From assembly GCA_021234155.1 (NCBI GenBank), contig JAJEKV010000036.1, positions 7,267,426 to 7,331,425 on the forward strand: a DNA stretch of 64,000 nt, in the 5' to 3' direction. This document shows positions 46,990 through 60,889 of this stretch, piece after piece (positions within the stretch are counted from its first letter, which is position 1; each line of letters begins with the position of its first letter). The notes under the pieces were generated by a model. The model was not told where the DNA came from. It saw only the letters and a program-made list of their open reading frames with translations, and ran no database searches. Source of the DNA: Isoetes taiwanensis (Eukaryota; Streptophyta; Lycopodiopsida; Isoetales; Isoetaceae). Made by a program: the position numbers and the translations under genes.

Positions 46990-49900
46990 CATTAAAATAA
47001 AAAATTAAGTAGCATATCCGTTAAAACGAAAAAATTACGTTATTATTAGTTTTGGTGGCTATGAGGCACCTGCTCGTTAAAACGGAATACGAATTTGAAA
47101 ACATGGCTAACAAATAGTATTAGTTATCGAATAATGATTATTCTTAATAACGAATATGATATTAGTTGTATTAAGTGGCTATCAAAATTACATTCAGTTA
47201 TATATTCAGTTGTATTAAGTGACCTTTTGGGAAAAAAAAAAACCTTTTAAATCTGTTCAAACAGACTTTTACCATCCATGGACTTTTGCAAAGACCACTT
47301 CAGGCCAATATGCAGCCTTAAGCCAAAACAGGTGTAAATTTGACTTAAGCCTTAAAAATGGTTAACATTTATCAAAAGAAATTACCAGATTCTCTTTACG
47401 AATAACAATTTCCTCTTGTCAATCCAATTAAATTTCTTGTTCAATACATCATATTTATCCTCAGAAGAATTCGGAATTGACTAAAAAACAATATAAGATT
47501 GAAAATGAATGTTTAGAAATTCCCTTGTCTTTTAGCAGCTCAGCAGCCTTGTCAAAAATATGACTTCATTGTCATCACGTCTTGTAGCTTCTCCAACTTG
47601 AATAAATGGGAAACATACATAGGAGCAAGAAATCCCGTTACTTTTCCTCTCTTTGCCACGACCACCTTGTTCTAATGATCTGTAGCCTATTGGACCAGCA
47701 TATATGTGTAAGATTTTATAGGGATGTATCAGAAGCCTGCATTTTCCCATGGTATATACTCCATATCCACCATCAAAATGATAATCAGAAATAGAATTGG
47801 AATAGAATTGCCATCTATAAGTGTGAAACTGCACTATTTTCCACCATTTATTACACAGCGAATGCATGGTCTTCTAAAATAATGCTTTCAAATTCTGCAA
47901 GGTGAATATACATACTAGAGGGATAAACAAAAGTTAGAATGGAGAACAATAATAGAACATGTTGCAACAAGCAGGTTCAATAAATTTGTTATAGTGTAAA
48001 ATTTGTGGCAAAAGCCATGTACAACGGCATATAATCAGTAGCCAAGCATTACTCAATGGATTCTGTACCCCTGTGTGCAGGCAGTACACTATGCCACAAC
48101 TTAAAATAGTAGTAAAGCCATCAAAGGAGCTAAAGTTCAACTCATTCTTTATAAACGGAAATGTTATTAGTTAAGCTACATGTATTTAGCTTTTACAATA
48201 GGTTTTGTGAAGAGAACAATTCTAGCATGGATACAACCACTCAACTCACATGTGAAAATCATTAGCATGTTACACATGCACTTAATGTGAAAACTGGTTC
48301 TATTATAACACATAGCCAGTTTAGTTAAAGCCTCACTATGAGCAGACTTATCTAGAGGAAGATAATGACATCGTACAAAACCAGTCATTAGATCTAAGGT
48401 CAAATCTAGTCCAAAGTGGCTACAAGAACAATGCTGGATGTTATACTGGGAATCATCTAGCAGACCCAGAAATAGGCAATGAAAGAAGTTATATCTGGGT
48501 CAAATTTAACATTCTAGAAAATACTATGGAAGCTAATTATCAGATAAAGCTTTCTGCTGCCTATGCTATGATAGCAACCAGTGATAAAAAGATTCACTAG
48601 ATCTTATCAAATGTTAAAAAGTTCTGCCAGATAAGATAGCAAATAACACAGAATATCATACGTGGCTTAGTGTCCTCTTAGATCATACATTAGATCGTAT
48701 CAGATCACTCTAAGCCCTCAGATCATAGCTTAATGCTGTTAAGCTGGTCAGACGATCATACATACAACAATTTTTTGAGATATAATTTCATATGGACTAA
48801 TGCAAAACGAAATGAAGGTCAGCACAAACTTCAGACTCAATAGAACCATCTTCCTCATAATTCAAAGATATGATACTGCAATCTTAGATCATCTTAGACT
48901 AGTAAGATTCTTAAATAAATTTATCTATGCTTCCAACCTGATTAGTAGAAGTTGGATTGTCCATAGCTTGAGATGCCTTTGGAATGTAAACACCAAGGGG
49001 AATACATTTGCTAACGCCATCCCCTAGATCTGGGCTATCCCCCTGTAAATGCTTTATCAGATGCCTTTCGTGCAGTGCTTGCAAGCTCATTCCCCTGCTT
49101 CAAATTTACATAGGTATTTACAGTAGAAGAGTCTCCCTAATCAGCATCATCGAGGTCAGACATGGGTATTGCTCCTCACAATTATTACTAGATCCAGCTC
49201 TTCTAATATTACCATGAGTACCAGAGTTTGGATCGATTGCTAACAAACCATTATGCACTGAATTGACAGTCTTTTATGCACTGCATTCAAGCTATCGGAA
49301 GGTCCTAGTCTAGAATTCAGCATATAGACACAGTGTCTGCAAAACGAAATGCCATATCCATATTTTGGGGCTACTTTTATAGTGCTGCTTCGCCCTTGCT
49401 ACCGGCTGTTCTAGCATGTCGGGTTTAGATATACCTAAGTGTCAGATCACGCTGGCTAGATGGCCTGGCGTTCTCTACTTTTGTATTTGCATACTGCCCT
49501 GTATTTGCATTGCCGCTTATGTTGCTATGGTCGAAACCTTCTTTTTGCCTTCATAAACTTCTTGGTCGAAACCCTAATTCAAAATCCAAACACAATATTT
49601 CCATAACCATGGTCATTTCTTAAGCATGCCATGTCTTTCCCCATGGCTTTGTAAAACTTACAATTGACGTTAGATTCAATAATTTATAATAATAAAAAAA
49701 AAAAAGCCTGAGTTCCTCTGTAAGTTTTTAATCCCTGAGTTCCTCTACTGGTCGGCGCCGACTGAGTTTCTCTACTAAGTTCCTGAGTTCTTCTACTGAG
49801 TTAATCTACTGATTAATCTACTGAGTTCATTTCTTTGTTTCACTTTTTATATATATTATTATAGTTAATAATATTACTTATCATACTTACATTCATCTCA
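46990..49900. other. mostly non-coding; one minus frame of doubtful status
   Basis: No recognised gene. The minus frame 47532-47867 (SDYHFDGGYGVYTMGKCRLL and GYRSLEQGGRGKERKSNG) looks partly protein-like but matches no family I know. The rest is AT-rich. Confidence 0.35.
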
Positions 49901-49921
49901 TGTCTTTTTTATACATGTAGA

Positions 49922-51180
49922 TACCTAAGTTTTTGTGTGAAGAACATGCCGCTATTGGTAGCTGGATGGGCCACATCAGAAGGTGTTGAGTCTATGTATT
50001 CTAGCAAGGGAAACTTGGATAGGACAGGTGGTTTATCTGAATTTGAGATATGTAATTGCCCATGGTGGATTGATTTTCCACAAGGAAAAATTCCAGAAGA
50101 AGAAGAGGAGATGCATAAGAATATGGTTTCATCCACAGCAGCAAAGAAACATGATGAGCCATTGCCATAAAGGAAAAGGAAAAGAAAAATTTATGGTCAA
50201 ACATTGAAAGGTAAAGAAGGAGATTCTGATGTTGAAATTGATTTGTTTACGGATACCAAACTATCAAGTTTTGCGGGAAAGGTAACATATGCAAATGTTT
50301 CTTTGGCTCTGGTATCTCAGGATGTCTCTGAGATTGCAAGAAGTATTAACATGAAGGGTGAAACTAGTTTCAAGAAAATAAGGGAGATTGCGAGACAAGT
50401 GGCTATAACGGACATGTTTATAAAAGAGGAGGAGTGAGCAGGAATTGGGGGTCACATCTGGTGTTATTAGACTTCCCAACGAATGAAATGCCAACTATTG
50501 GGCACTCCACACTACCAAAGTGGAATATATGTACAATGCAGCTAGTTAGAGATGCCTTTACATTGGCTACATTATGCATTGATGATGATGGGGTTGTTGT
50601 ATGCTTGTGTTTAGCTAGCCAATTGAGCATGGTGGATGGCCATGCCAGAAAATATAGTAATGGAAAGACGTCGATTGTATTGCTTGACAAACAGAGATCC
50701 ACTTGGCACCACAAAGGATGATATGGGAAATATGACACATCATTGGTGTTATCTTGCAGTTTATAGTAGAGTGGGCATTGACTTTGGGTACTTCAATGCA
50801 GAGGTATTTTCTATGAAGGATTTGAATCAAAACAGTAGCTTGCTACATCATGTGCTTCATCGAGAAGAGAGATTACCATTACCCGATACGGCACACTCTA
50901 GATTTGGATTGGAGAGATCTGTTAGACTCATGGAGTTCCTCTTACACTGTTTTTGTCCTAATGGTGGCTTCGTGTTAGATCTTTTTGCTGGCATAGGTTC
51001 TATGATGGAAGCATGCGCAATTCGCGATGCACACTATTATGGAATAGAGAATGACGATGAGCTCGTGGACTTGGTGAGGTGACTTCGTGGATGCATGAAA
51101 AGAGAGGAAGCAAGGCATGATGTTGATTCTGACGGGGAATCTAGTGGTGTGCATGTCGAAGATGTAGATGAACCTTCAGA
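49922..51180 (+). pseudogene. beta-class N4/N6 DNA methyltransferase, broken
   Basis: The + strand encodes, in three successive frame segments, a prokaryote-type DNA amino-methyltransferase. Segment 1 (49922-50436, one TAA at 50168) has a KRKRK basic patch and VSLALVSQDVSEIARSINMK. Segment 2 (50434-about 50650) has HLVLLDFPTNEMPTIG, placed like catalytic motif IV (normally DPPY, here DFPT), then DDDGVVVCLCLASQL. Segment 3 (about 50650-51082) has HWCYLAVYSRVGIDFGYFNA, the substrate-strand RFGLERSVRLMEFLLHCFCP, and the SAM motif GGFVLDLFAGIGSMMEACAI. Motif IV before motif I is the beta-class order. After the stop an acidic tail follows. The altered motif IV and the frame breaks suggest no activity. 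Its C-half resembles the relic at 28.9-29.0 kb. Confidence 0.65.
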
Positions 51181-51419
51181 CTAGTCAGTGAGTTGGCATC
51201 TAACTTCATTGTCATTAAAAATTTCCCTTCACGTAGTGGATGTTATTTATATTAAATTCTCCCCGTTAACGACTTTATACCTTTACCCTTGCAGTGTCCT
51301 TCCATCTTATGCAGAGGACGTAGCTCAGAGGATGTCATTAATTTCTTCTCCGACACATAAACAGAGAAAGCAGCAAAGATGTTTATTTATAGACGATGAA
51401 GCTACAGTTGATTAGTCTT

Positions 51420-53600
51420 CTTGTCTTTTGGTCTTTTCTCCAACAATATTAATTTTCCTTATGTGTTACTATTTTCGTGCTTACTAGATCTCCTTCTATA
51501 TTACTATGCACATTTACATAAAGCTATACTTTCGGAAACTTCTACATATTTTGCTATACTGATGTAGTTGTATTGCATGGAAGCATGCCTCAAGATGCCT
51601 TTGGCTTTTTTTTTTTTTGGCATTTCTCTTATTTTTAATTTAATTACAATACTAACCTAATTTCTATATATTAAAGGATGTAATAGTCGACACCACAATC
51701 TTAAATCATTGAAATTTCACTAGTTGACCCCACAATCTTAAATCATTGATATGAGGTTTGTTGGTTTACAGACAATCTTAAAGAAAAAAAACCAAAGTGC
51801 CCAACTAAAAAGACCCTAGAAAAAAATTTTCCCTTACGTCTACTCATTCCACATATCCATAATTGATGCCCAGCATTGCCGGGCACACATTTCTGGTCCA
51901 GATTAATTATTAATCACTTGAAGAACTTGAGAAGAATTAATAATGACAAAGGTTTGTCCTGAAATTTGTTGTTTGTGAAATGATGGCCACGCTAATCAGC
52001 AGCAGTAGTGCAGGTGGGCATGATAAAGATCGTCAAATTGTGGCGCTTAATAACATTATGCAGTATATAAAAAATGGAATGGGTTGCACCACTGGAATAA
52101 CTGTTTCTCATTTTGAATTGATCACTCTACATTGATAATCATTGAATACCAACCTGGACAACCTAAATTTTTGTTTGAGATGGTATACATGTTTTTAAAA
52201 GAACATAGTCTAATTCCTTATAAGTTTCTTTCAACTCCAGATTCCTCTGCTTTCAGCCATCAGCCATCATATACTTATATCTCCCTAATGCCAATACATT
52301 GGCATACATATCTAATTGCATAATCAATTTAAATGCCAAATCACACCTTTCTAATTGCAACATTAATATAACAATTTAATTTAACCTGTTAGGACATTTT
52401 AGTTCTTGAAAATTTCAAAGATGATTAATTTAATCCCCTATTGCATTTCGTAAAACTTTTTACCATCCCTTTGGCATTTTTACCTCTTAGAACAAATCTG
52501 TCTACACTTCAATTACTAGTTTTTGCCACCTCCTATTTCCAGTGGAAGATGGCATTTCTATCTCTAGCAAACGGCATCTACGCCTGAGGAGTCACGTGCA
52601 TTGTATTGCCATGTCGTTTAACGGATAAGATGGTGGCACTTTTGCAAGGTCCTCTTCCGCAGTATGGTTGTTGGGATAACGATGCACTGACCACTATGAA
52701 TGCAACTCCAATTACTAGGATGACCAAATTAGGCTGGTTATTTATAGTGGCAACTACAACAACAATTACCAGAATGATCAGATTGGCATGATAAGAAGAT
52801 AAAAAAGCTCATGGTAACGACTTACTATTATTAAAGTTGTGTATTTCAAAAATAATACAAAACCAATGTGTTATAAAGAAATTCAATGTAAGTTGATCAA
52901 CAATTAAACCAACAACTACGTCAAAACTTAGGAATAGCCATCTATGCACAAAATATAAAACATTTATCCTCTAAACAAATGCCACATGCAACATGGAAAT
53001 GCAGGATAGGTATTTTTAAACCTTCACTTCATTTCGTCTAACTAAAATTACACTTTCGTTTCATTGAATTTTACATGGGTTCTACTGGAAAATGATAGTA
53101 CTATTCCTTTATACCTTGGTGCAACTGAAGAAAAGTGCATTAACATCACACTACTTATACTCTACCTATGATAATTATTAATGCCATAATGTATTAACAC
53201 CACCTCCTGCATATCTTCTTCGCATTGAGACAGGAGATGGATTGGGGAACCACGGCAGGACAGGCTCTGTAGATACTAAAAAATGCGGGCCATTGAAGAT
53301 GAATGCCATATCCTACAGGGATGTCTGACATATGACCAAGTCTGGGAGCATTATGCTGAGCTGGTCAGGCCTGGCTACAACAACCATTAGATGACCTCTA
53401 TTTAGCAACTATCTCTGGCCCAATTGATTTTGTCTAAGCGGCACTGACCAATTAAATTACTTAATAATTTATGGACATAATCATTAATTAACTAATTTTG
53501 CATAATTAGCTACTGAATTAGTATTTAGCATAACACAGCTAACCTTGCCCCATCCATTAATCACATGAGTAATTAATATACCATTAAGTATTCATAGTGA
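51420..53600. other. no gene recognised
   Basis: AT-rich. A small imperfect tandem repeat, CCACAATCTTAAATCATTGA, occurs at 51693 and 51730. No coding frame is supported. Confidence 0.5.
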
Positions 53601-53695
53601 CGTGTCACGTATTGTACGTATTGCGCATAAAATACTTGAAACGTCACATTCTTTCCACCTTAAATTTGATGTTGTCCTCAGCATCATGACTACTT
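53580..53695 (-). mobile_element. polypurine tract and start of a second gypsy LTR
   Basis: In minus sense, GATGCTGAGGACAACATCAA ATTTAAGGTGGAAAGAA runs into TGTGACGTTTCAAG at 53648. This matches the arrangement at 20.54 kb base for base over most of its length. It is the end of the internal region plus the start of a 3' LTR, or of a solo LTR. The LTR would extend towards lower coordinates. Its far end and partner were not found. Confidence 0.55.
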
Positions 53696-53999
53696 TTGAG
53701 ATCACGTGTTGCTCTCCGCTAACACGTCACGGATTAAATTAAAAATCTCCTCTCCTTAAAGAAGGTAACATAGAAATGAAAGGTAACTATAGGGAGCCCA
53801 AGCACCTTGATAGGAATGAGAAAAATGATTGACAGATTGCCGAGAGGTCAGAGAAGACTAAATGAAGAGAGAATGCATGAACAAGAACATCAACTAGAAG
53901 AGGGCCAAATAGATGAATGACATGCGGAATGCGACATATTGATTCATGGGAATGTTGTAATATGCAATTCATATTCGTTGATGATTTTCTAGATATATT

Positions 54000-54600
54000 T
54001 GGTGTTTTGTATCAAAACTAAGACGAGGTATTTCCACATTTCAAGAGATTTGTGACTTATATTGAGACTCAGGTGGGCACAAAAATTAAGATGTAAAGGA
54101 CTGACAATGGTACTGAGTATGTCAATGGGGAGTTTGATCATGGTATGCATAGGGAATTGATTGTTCCATATGCTCATGCTCAAAATGGAGTGGTTGAATG
54201 AAGGCATCGATCCTTGCAGAATCTTATGAGGTCAATGGTGGCTCATAAGCATGTTAACCTCAAGTTTTGGGGAGACGCATTACAAACAATAGCATATGTG
54301 GCAAATCAAGATCCTACATTAGCACTAAATAACATGACAGCTTACCAAGCATTTTTTGGAACCAAACCCAATGTTTATAATCTTAGGGTATTTGGCTGTT
54401 TACCATATGCTGCTATTCCTATGGAAAATTTGAAAACAAGAAAATTGTCTAATAGAGCTCTGAAATGCATGTTCATTGGATATCATATGTACAACAAAGG
54501 CTGGAGGATGTATGGTTCTATTTCTAAACAAATGTTTGTCTCTTGTAGCGTATAGCTTGTGGAAGATTCATTATATACCATGGTTGATCAGTCTGATCCA
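54000..54600 (+). pseudogene. Ty1/copia integrase fragment
   Basis: The + strand reads FKRFVTYIETQVGTKIK, RTDNGTEYVNGEF, then IVPYAHAQNGVVE and RHRSLQNLMRSMVAHKHVNL followed by KFWGDALQTIAYVANQ. This is the second half of a copia integrase: the DNG-x-EY block and the NGVVE block with its catalytic Glu. It continues through RVFGCLPYAAIP to ALKCMFIGY near 54480, where copia integrases end. Stops at 54105 and 54200 break it. No RT follows: microsatellite and LINE sequence take over. Confidence 0.85.
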
Positions 54601-54784
54601 TATGATTTCACACAAAAGCTTTTTTAGCACCTATTTCAGCATATAACCTATGCCCCAGAAACGGCCTTTTGTTTAGCGTTACACTTCCCTTGAAAAAAGT
54701 TTCTTTCTGTATATATTAAAGTTTCTTTCTGTATATATTTACCCATATATAAATACATATAGAGACAACCTTCCCAAAAAAGAG

Positions 54785-54946
<162 letters not shown>

Positions 54947-55079
54947 AACGCCACACCACTAGGCAAAGATCCAACCGACATGTGACCACACACCACACTA
55001 CATTGCTCAAGGCCCCTGCCCCCAACCACCTTACATTAAGCCTGCTAGGATTTGACCCCCAACAAGACCGACAGACCGA

Positions 55080-55215
55080 AAGGAGAGAGAGAGAGAGAGA
55101 GAGAGGAGAGGAGAGGAGGGAGGGAGGGAGGGAGGGAGGGAGGAGAGGAGGGAGGGAGGGAGGGAGGGAGGGAGGGAGGAGGAGGAGAGGGAGAGAGAGA
55201 GAGAGAGAGAGGTGA
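55080..55215. repeat. (GA)n/(GGGA)n tract at a LINE 3' end
   Basis: Purine tract of GA, GGAGA and GGGA units running directly into GTGAAGTGAAGTGAAGTGTA of the minus-strand LINE end. In LINE sense it is a pyrimidine (TC/TCCC) tail. Confidence 0.95.
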
Positions 55216-56672
<1,457 letters not shown>

Positions 56673-59420
56673 AGTGTATTAAATCTTTGGGAGGCCTAAA
56701 AGGCCTAAAAGACATCCCATATTTAGATACAATCATAAAAGAGCAAATGAGTCTCAAAGTCCTCATCTTGCTCGTCACTCTCACTCAAAATATCCTCTTC
56801 TTCAAGAAGACTATTCAACCTTTTTAAACAAATCTCTCTATGTTGTAAAAGATCCAAAGAATAGGCACCAATTTTCCCCTTCCATGGAGAAGAAAGTTTG
56901 AAGATCCTCAAAGAAGAATATCATGTTGAACCCGAAGTGAGTAGTAAGCTTCACACCTAAGTAGCGTGTGTTCTTCATCTTCTACTTGATCTTCACCACA
57001 CACCTCACAATATCTTTCCGACCGAGGAATTATATGCCCCCACCTACCCGTTTCCACACCCAAGTGATGAGAACTAAGGCGAATCCTACCAATTGCATGC
57101 CTCTTCTTTATAGAGATATTATCCGCCAAATACTGGGCCACTTCCAGCCTAGGATTCATATTTTGTCTATAAAGAATCATCTTCATCTTTGGTTGTGCCC
57201 ACATCTTTCTTTAAAACTTATCAAAAACCCACTGCCTCAGATTCTTACCCTTTGAGATTGCCTCTTCCCAATGAATATCCCATCTTCCTAGCCAACAAGT
57301 AACATCCCGAAACCATCCTTTATTTTTGCTGGCCAAAAAAGCCTTATGTGGAAGCCTAGTATCATCCATATGTATCACTTTATTCAGAAAGCGGATGCAC
57401 CTTATCATGGCTTCTCCCTCCAATGATAAGAGACCGCACTCCGCTAGCATCACTGGATATGACGTTTGGGCCTTAACTCCCAACTCGAGCCTGATAAACT
57501 TTTTCAAAATCTGCTCAAGATCATCCCATAAACCTTGTGTGATACTGGGCCCCCAGATCTCGCTACCATACAATGCAGCACTTAGCACCAAAGATTCAAA
57601 CAATCTCTTCTTAAGTGTCCATGACCATAAATGTGCCCTCCTGCATAGACTTTGCATGGCATAAAGAGCCTTATGGCTCCCATCCACTCTATGAGCAATG
57701 CAAGTATTCCACCTGTGATTTCTATGAAAAATCAGCCCCAAATACTTATAAGAATCACAAGTGCTTACCAAATGATTTTTATATCTAAATGTGCTTTCCT
57801 GCTTGAGTGCCCCCACTGTCATAATGCTAGTTTTCTCCAAGTTCACTTGCATTTCGGTAGAGTCACAAAAACGAGCCAGCCCATCTAAATGGCTTTGCAT
57901 ACATTCCGAGGAGCGCGCAAAGATGACCACGTCATCTGCATATATAAGCAACTGCACCACAAAGTCATGTAGCAAAATACCACCAGGACAATTTGCACGT
58001 AACCAACTTTCCAACCCATCAATAAATAATCCGAACAAGGTGGGAGACATGGGACACCCTTGTTTCACACCAATGTTACTAGATATATAATCCGGTGTTT
58101 GTAGAGATAGCGGAAAAGACAATTGTATCAGCACCTTTTCATACAGAACCTGAACCGCTTCTTTGAGTTGAATTGGCACCTTGATCTTATCCATTCTCTC
58201 CCATAATTGTGATCTTGGCACTTTGTCAAAGGCCTTTTTAAAATCCACAAAAGCCACATATGCCGGTTTTTTCGTGCCTTTCACTATATCAAATATTGTT
58301 TTCAGAACTAACAGATGGTCTAAGGTAGACCTTGCTGCCCGAAAACCAGCTTGTGATTCCGCCCTCTTACCATTAAACTCGGCCCATGTGCTGACTTTAG
58401 TTTCCAAAATAGATGCAAGGAGTTTTGGCATGAGACTACTAACCAAAATGGTTCTATAATTGCTTACATCATTGAGAGATCCTCCTTTGTGAACTGGTAC
58501 AACTCTGTTAACTTGCCATTCTAAAGGAAATCCCTGCTCCATTGCCTTTGTAAAAAGATCAGCCAAAATAGGCCAAATCATCAGACCAGCCCACTTTAGA
58601 TGCTCGGCACAAAGCCCTTGAGTATCCTTTGCCTTTCCATTTGCCAATCGATTTATTCCATCTGATACCTCTTCTGCTGTAACCACAAAGCCCGATCTTA
58701 TGCCAAGTCCCGTGTCTTGTATAGCGGGATGGTGATATAAATCATTAACATACTTCCATAAAGAGTCAGCAGAAAGTTCGACGGGCTTTTTTTAGCATGA
58801 TCCAAAAACTTTTCGGATCCGAAATATATTTCTGGCACAAATCCTCTTGTCTAGTCTGTATAAATTGTCTTTTCTTCTGCCTTGTTATTTTTCTATAATC
58901 CTTTCTGTATTGCTCCTTATCCGGTCCCCAACTTTTTTTCCATAAATCCTTAGCATTCCGACAATCCTGATCATACCAAGACTTGCAGGAAAGTCCTTTG
59001 CGAGCTCTATTTGAAATAAAAATCTTCCTAGCTGCATTGGAAAGCAAATCACTAAACTGTTGGCTGGCTATGGCAATATCTGCATCCCACCTCATTGACT
59101 GGATAGAAGACTCAATCTCTGATTGATATCCCATGCGCAGGCTTTCTCGCATGCGGTATTCCAGACAAGTGCCCTTGTCCAGCTGCGGGTCCTCTTTTAT
59201 GTCATGCAATGTGAGCACCAAAGGGCAATGATCCGATTCTAACTGTTCGCCAAGGATTTGAAAATTAGCTATCTTATGCAAAGTTTGGTCTGCCATAATG
59301 ATGTAATCCACTGTACTCCTGGACCGGCAAGTGTTGCTTCTAGTCTCTGGGAATCTGGTCAGACCATTACATATAAGCATATTGGTGCTACAGCATACCT
59401 TCCGGATTGTTGACGTATGT
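56673..59420 (-). mobile_element. LINE, nearly intact endonuclease end, RT and zinc knuckle
   Basis: Best LINE copy in the window, minus strand. The endonuclease tail is at 59380-59150 (STVDYIIM, LESDHCPLVL with catalytic SDH). The RT frame 58686-57211 has INRLANGKAKDTQG, YVAFVDFKKAFDKVPRSQLW, IGVKQGCPMSPTLFGLFIDG and the active site LLIYADDVVIFARS (about 57950). The C-part is HAIGRIRLSSHHLGVETGRW and RYCEVCGEDQVEDEEHTLLR, a CCHC-like knuckle. Defects are few: a frame change at an A7 run near 58790, one nonsense codon at about 57211, and a shift near 56908. The 5' end is missing beyond about 59400. The 3' end has a (TC)n tail. It is the youngest-looking LINE here. Confidence 0.93.
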
Positions 59421-60010
59421 GGAGCTATACACCAACAACCACAATACTATTTCCCTTTTGCTAAAACTATCTTAGGGTCAATGCAGTTAAGAGGATTACT
59501 GGTCCATTAGCAGTAAAGCTGACAGGATAATAATGGTTTTATAAGACATTAGCACAGCTCCTTCTATCAAACATTCTGAAATTTGATGAACCAAACTTAT
59601 AACTCGCATTCAACAACAGATAATTAAGCTGCATCTGCTTTAGGATGTCATGATTCTTTGCATCTCTACTTAATCTTGTCAAAGGAAATACAATAAAAAG
59701 CAAGGTACAACTGGCTCATTTCCAAACCAGAGCAGAGGCTTATATTCATTCAACAGCATTTGATACATGCAGATCATTCATGGGATCTGTTCCATTTGAA
59801 TAATGAGGACTTCCAGCTTTTTTTCCTTGTTTTCCCTGTTCTTTTTATAGCATGGATTCAGAATACATATGCATAACATTTAATTGATGTATGTTCTCCA
59901 GCCTTCTTTGACAGAAATCTTCTACTTGCTTACCGGGCATAAATCTTTAACTTCCTTACTGTATAATGCCAGTTCTCCTGTTCTAAGTCTTGTAACAGGA
60001 TGAAGTAATT
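59421..60010. other. no gene recognised
   Basis: AT-rich sequence upstream, in LINE sense, of the truncated LINE. No missing half of the neighbouring LINE copy is seen here. Confidence 0.45.
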
Positions 60011-60014
60011 CCCA

Positions 60015-60195
60015 GCTTTCTCATAACAAACATATCTTCAACCTACCTTGCTGTATAAACTCCCAATATCTTTGCTTACAAGCTTCCAGAATGACAACGT
60101 GGCTTTCTCATAACAGATATATCTTCAACATACCTTGCTGTATAAACTCCCAATATTTTTGCTTACAAGCTTCCAGAATGATGACGTAGCTTCAA
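60015..60195. repeat. 87-bp tandem duplication
   Basis: Two adjacent copies sharing CCTTGCTGTATAAACTCCCA and TTGCTTACAAGCTTCCAGAA, starting near 60021 and 60108, with a few substitutions. Confidence 0.85.
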
Positions 60196-60301
60196 AATTT
60201 GCACAATATTTTTCACTTCTTCCAATAGAAACTGCAAAACCAGTCTGCATACGAATCTTCAACTATCAGATTGATTGAACTTCATAAGATTTGTATGGAA
60301 T

Positions 60302-60562
60302 TCAAAACTGTATATCAGGCACAAGAATCAAAACATAATTATTAATAAGGCGACTGCACTCACAGGAGCTCTTTTCTTTTCCCTGAGCCGTGGCTTCTGC
60401 CATTGTTTTCTTCCTTCTATACTTCCACGCTTGAAATCCGCTAATTCCTGTGTTCGGTGCCTCCATCATTGCCGAAACTTCATGCAAAACCGACGTGCAC
60501 CACCGAGATAACATAAATCTTGAAGAACTAGTTTCCATTTTCAGCATCGCAGCCTGTAACAT
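60302..60562 (-). CDS. possible first exon of an unknown gene
   Basis: The minus frame opens MLQAAMLKMETSSSRFMLSR and continues through SGFQAWKYRRKKTMAEATAQ GKEKSS, meeting a splice donor-like TCCT-GTGAGT at about 60365. Composition and donor are suggestive, but no continuation was found downstream and no family is recognised. Confidence 0.25.
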   Translation of the reverse strand: MLQAAMLKMETSSSRFMLSRWCTSVLHEVSAMMEAPNTGISGFQAWKYRRKKTMAEATAQGKEKSSCECSRLINNYVLILVPDIQF

Positions 60563-60748
60563 GGCATTAGGGTTTGAACATATGGTTTCGAGGCCATTCT
60601 TGGTACATGCTGACTCGGCCTTCTACATATGGATGGATAAAGGATAATAAAATACATGAGAAAACCCATTGGGCGATGTGGCAGATAGGGATAACAAATG
60701 GCAATTACATGGGCACACCAAGGGGCCTTAAAAAGAGAATACAGAGAG

Positions 60749-60880
60749 GAAAATTGAATCACCTACATGAATTATTGCCCTAAAATATATGTTAAGGGCA
60801 CACTCCATGGAGAAAATTTGAATCACCTACATGAATTATTGCCCTAAAATATATGTTAAGGGCATACTCCATTATCAAGG
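60749..60880. repeat. 64-bp tandem duplication
   Basis: AATCACCTACATGAATTATT plus GCCCTAAAATATATGTTAAG occurs at 60757 and 60821, almost identical, so it is recent. Confidence 0.85.
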
Positions 60881-60889
60881 CTGGAAGTT

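Noticed and set aside
47532-47867. Extra upstream exon of the Mutator-like gene
   Set aside because: No splice junction links it to the first exon, and the transposase already has a good start at 46911.
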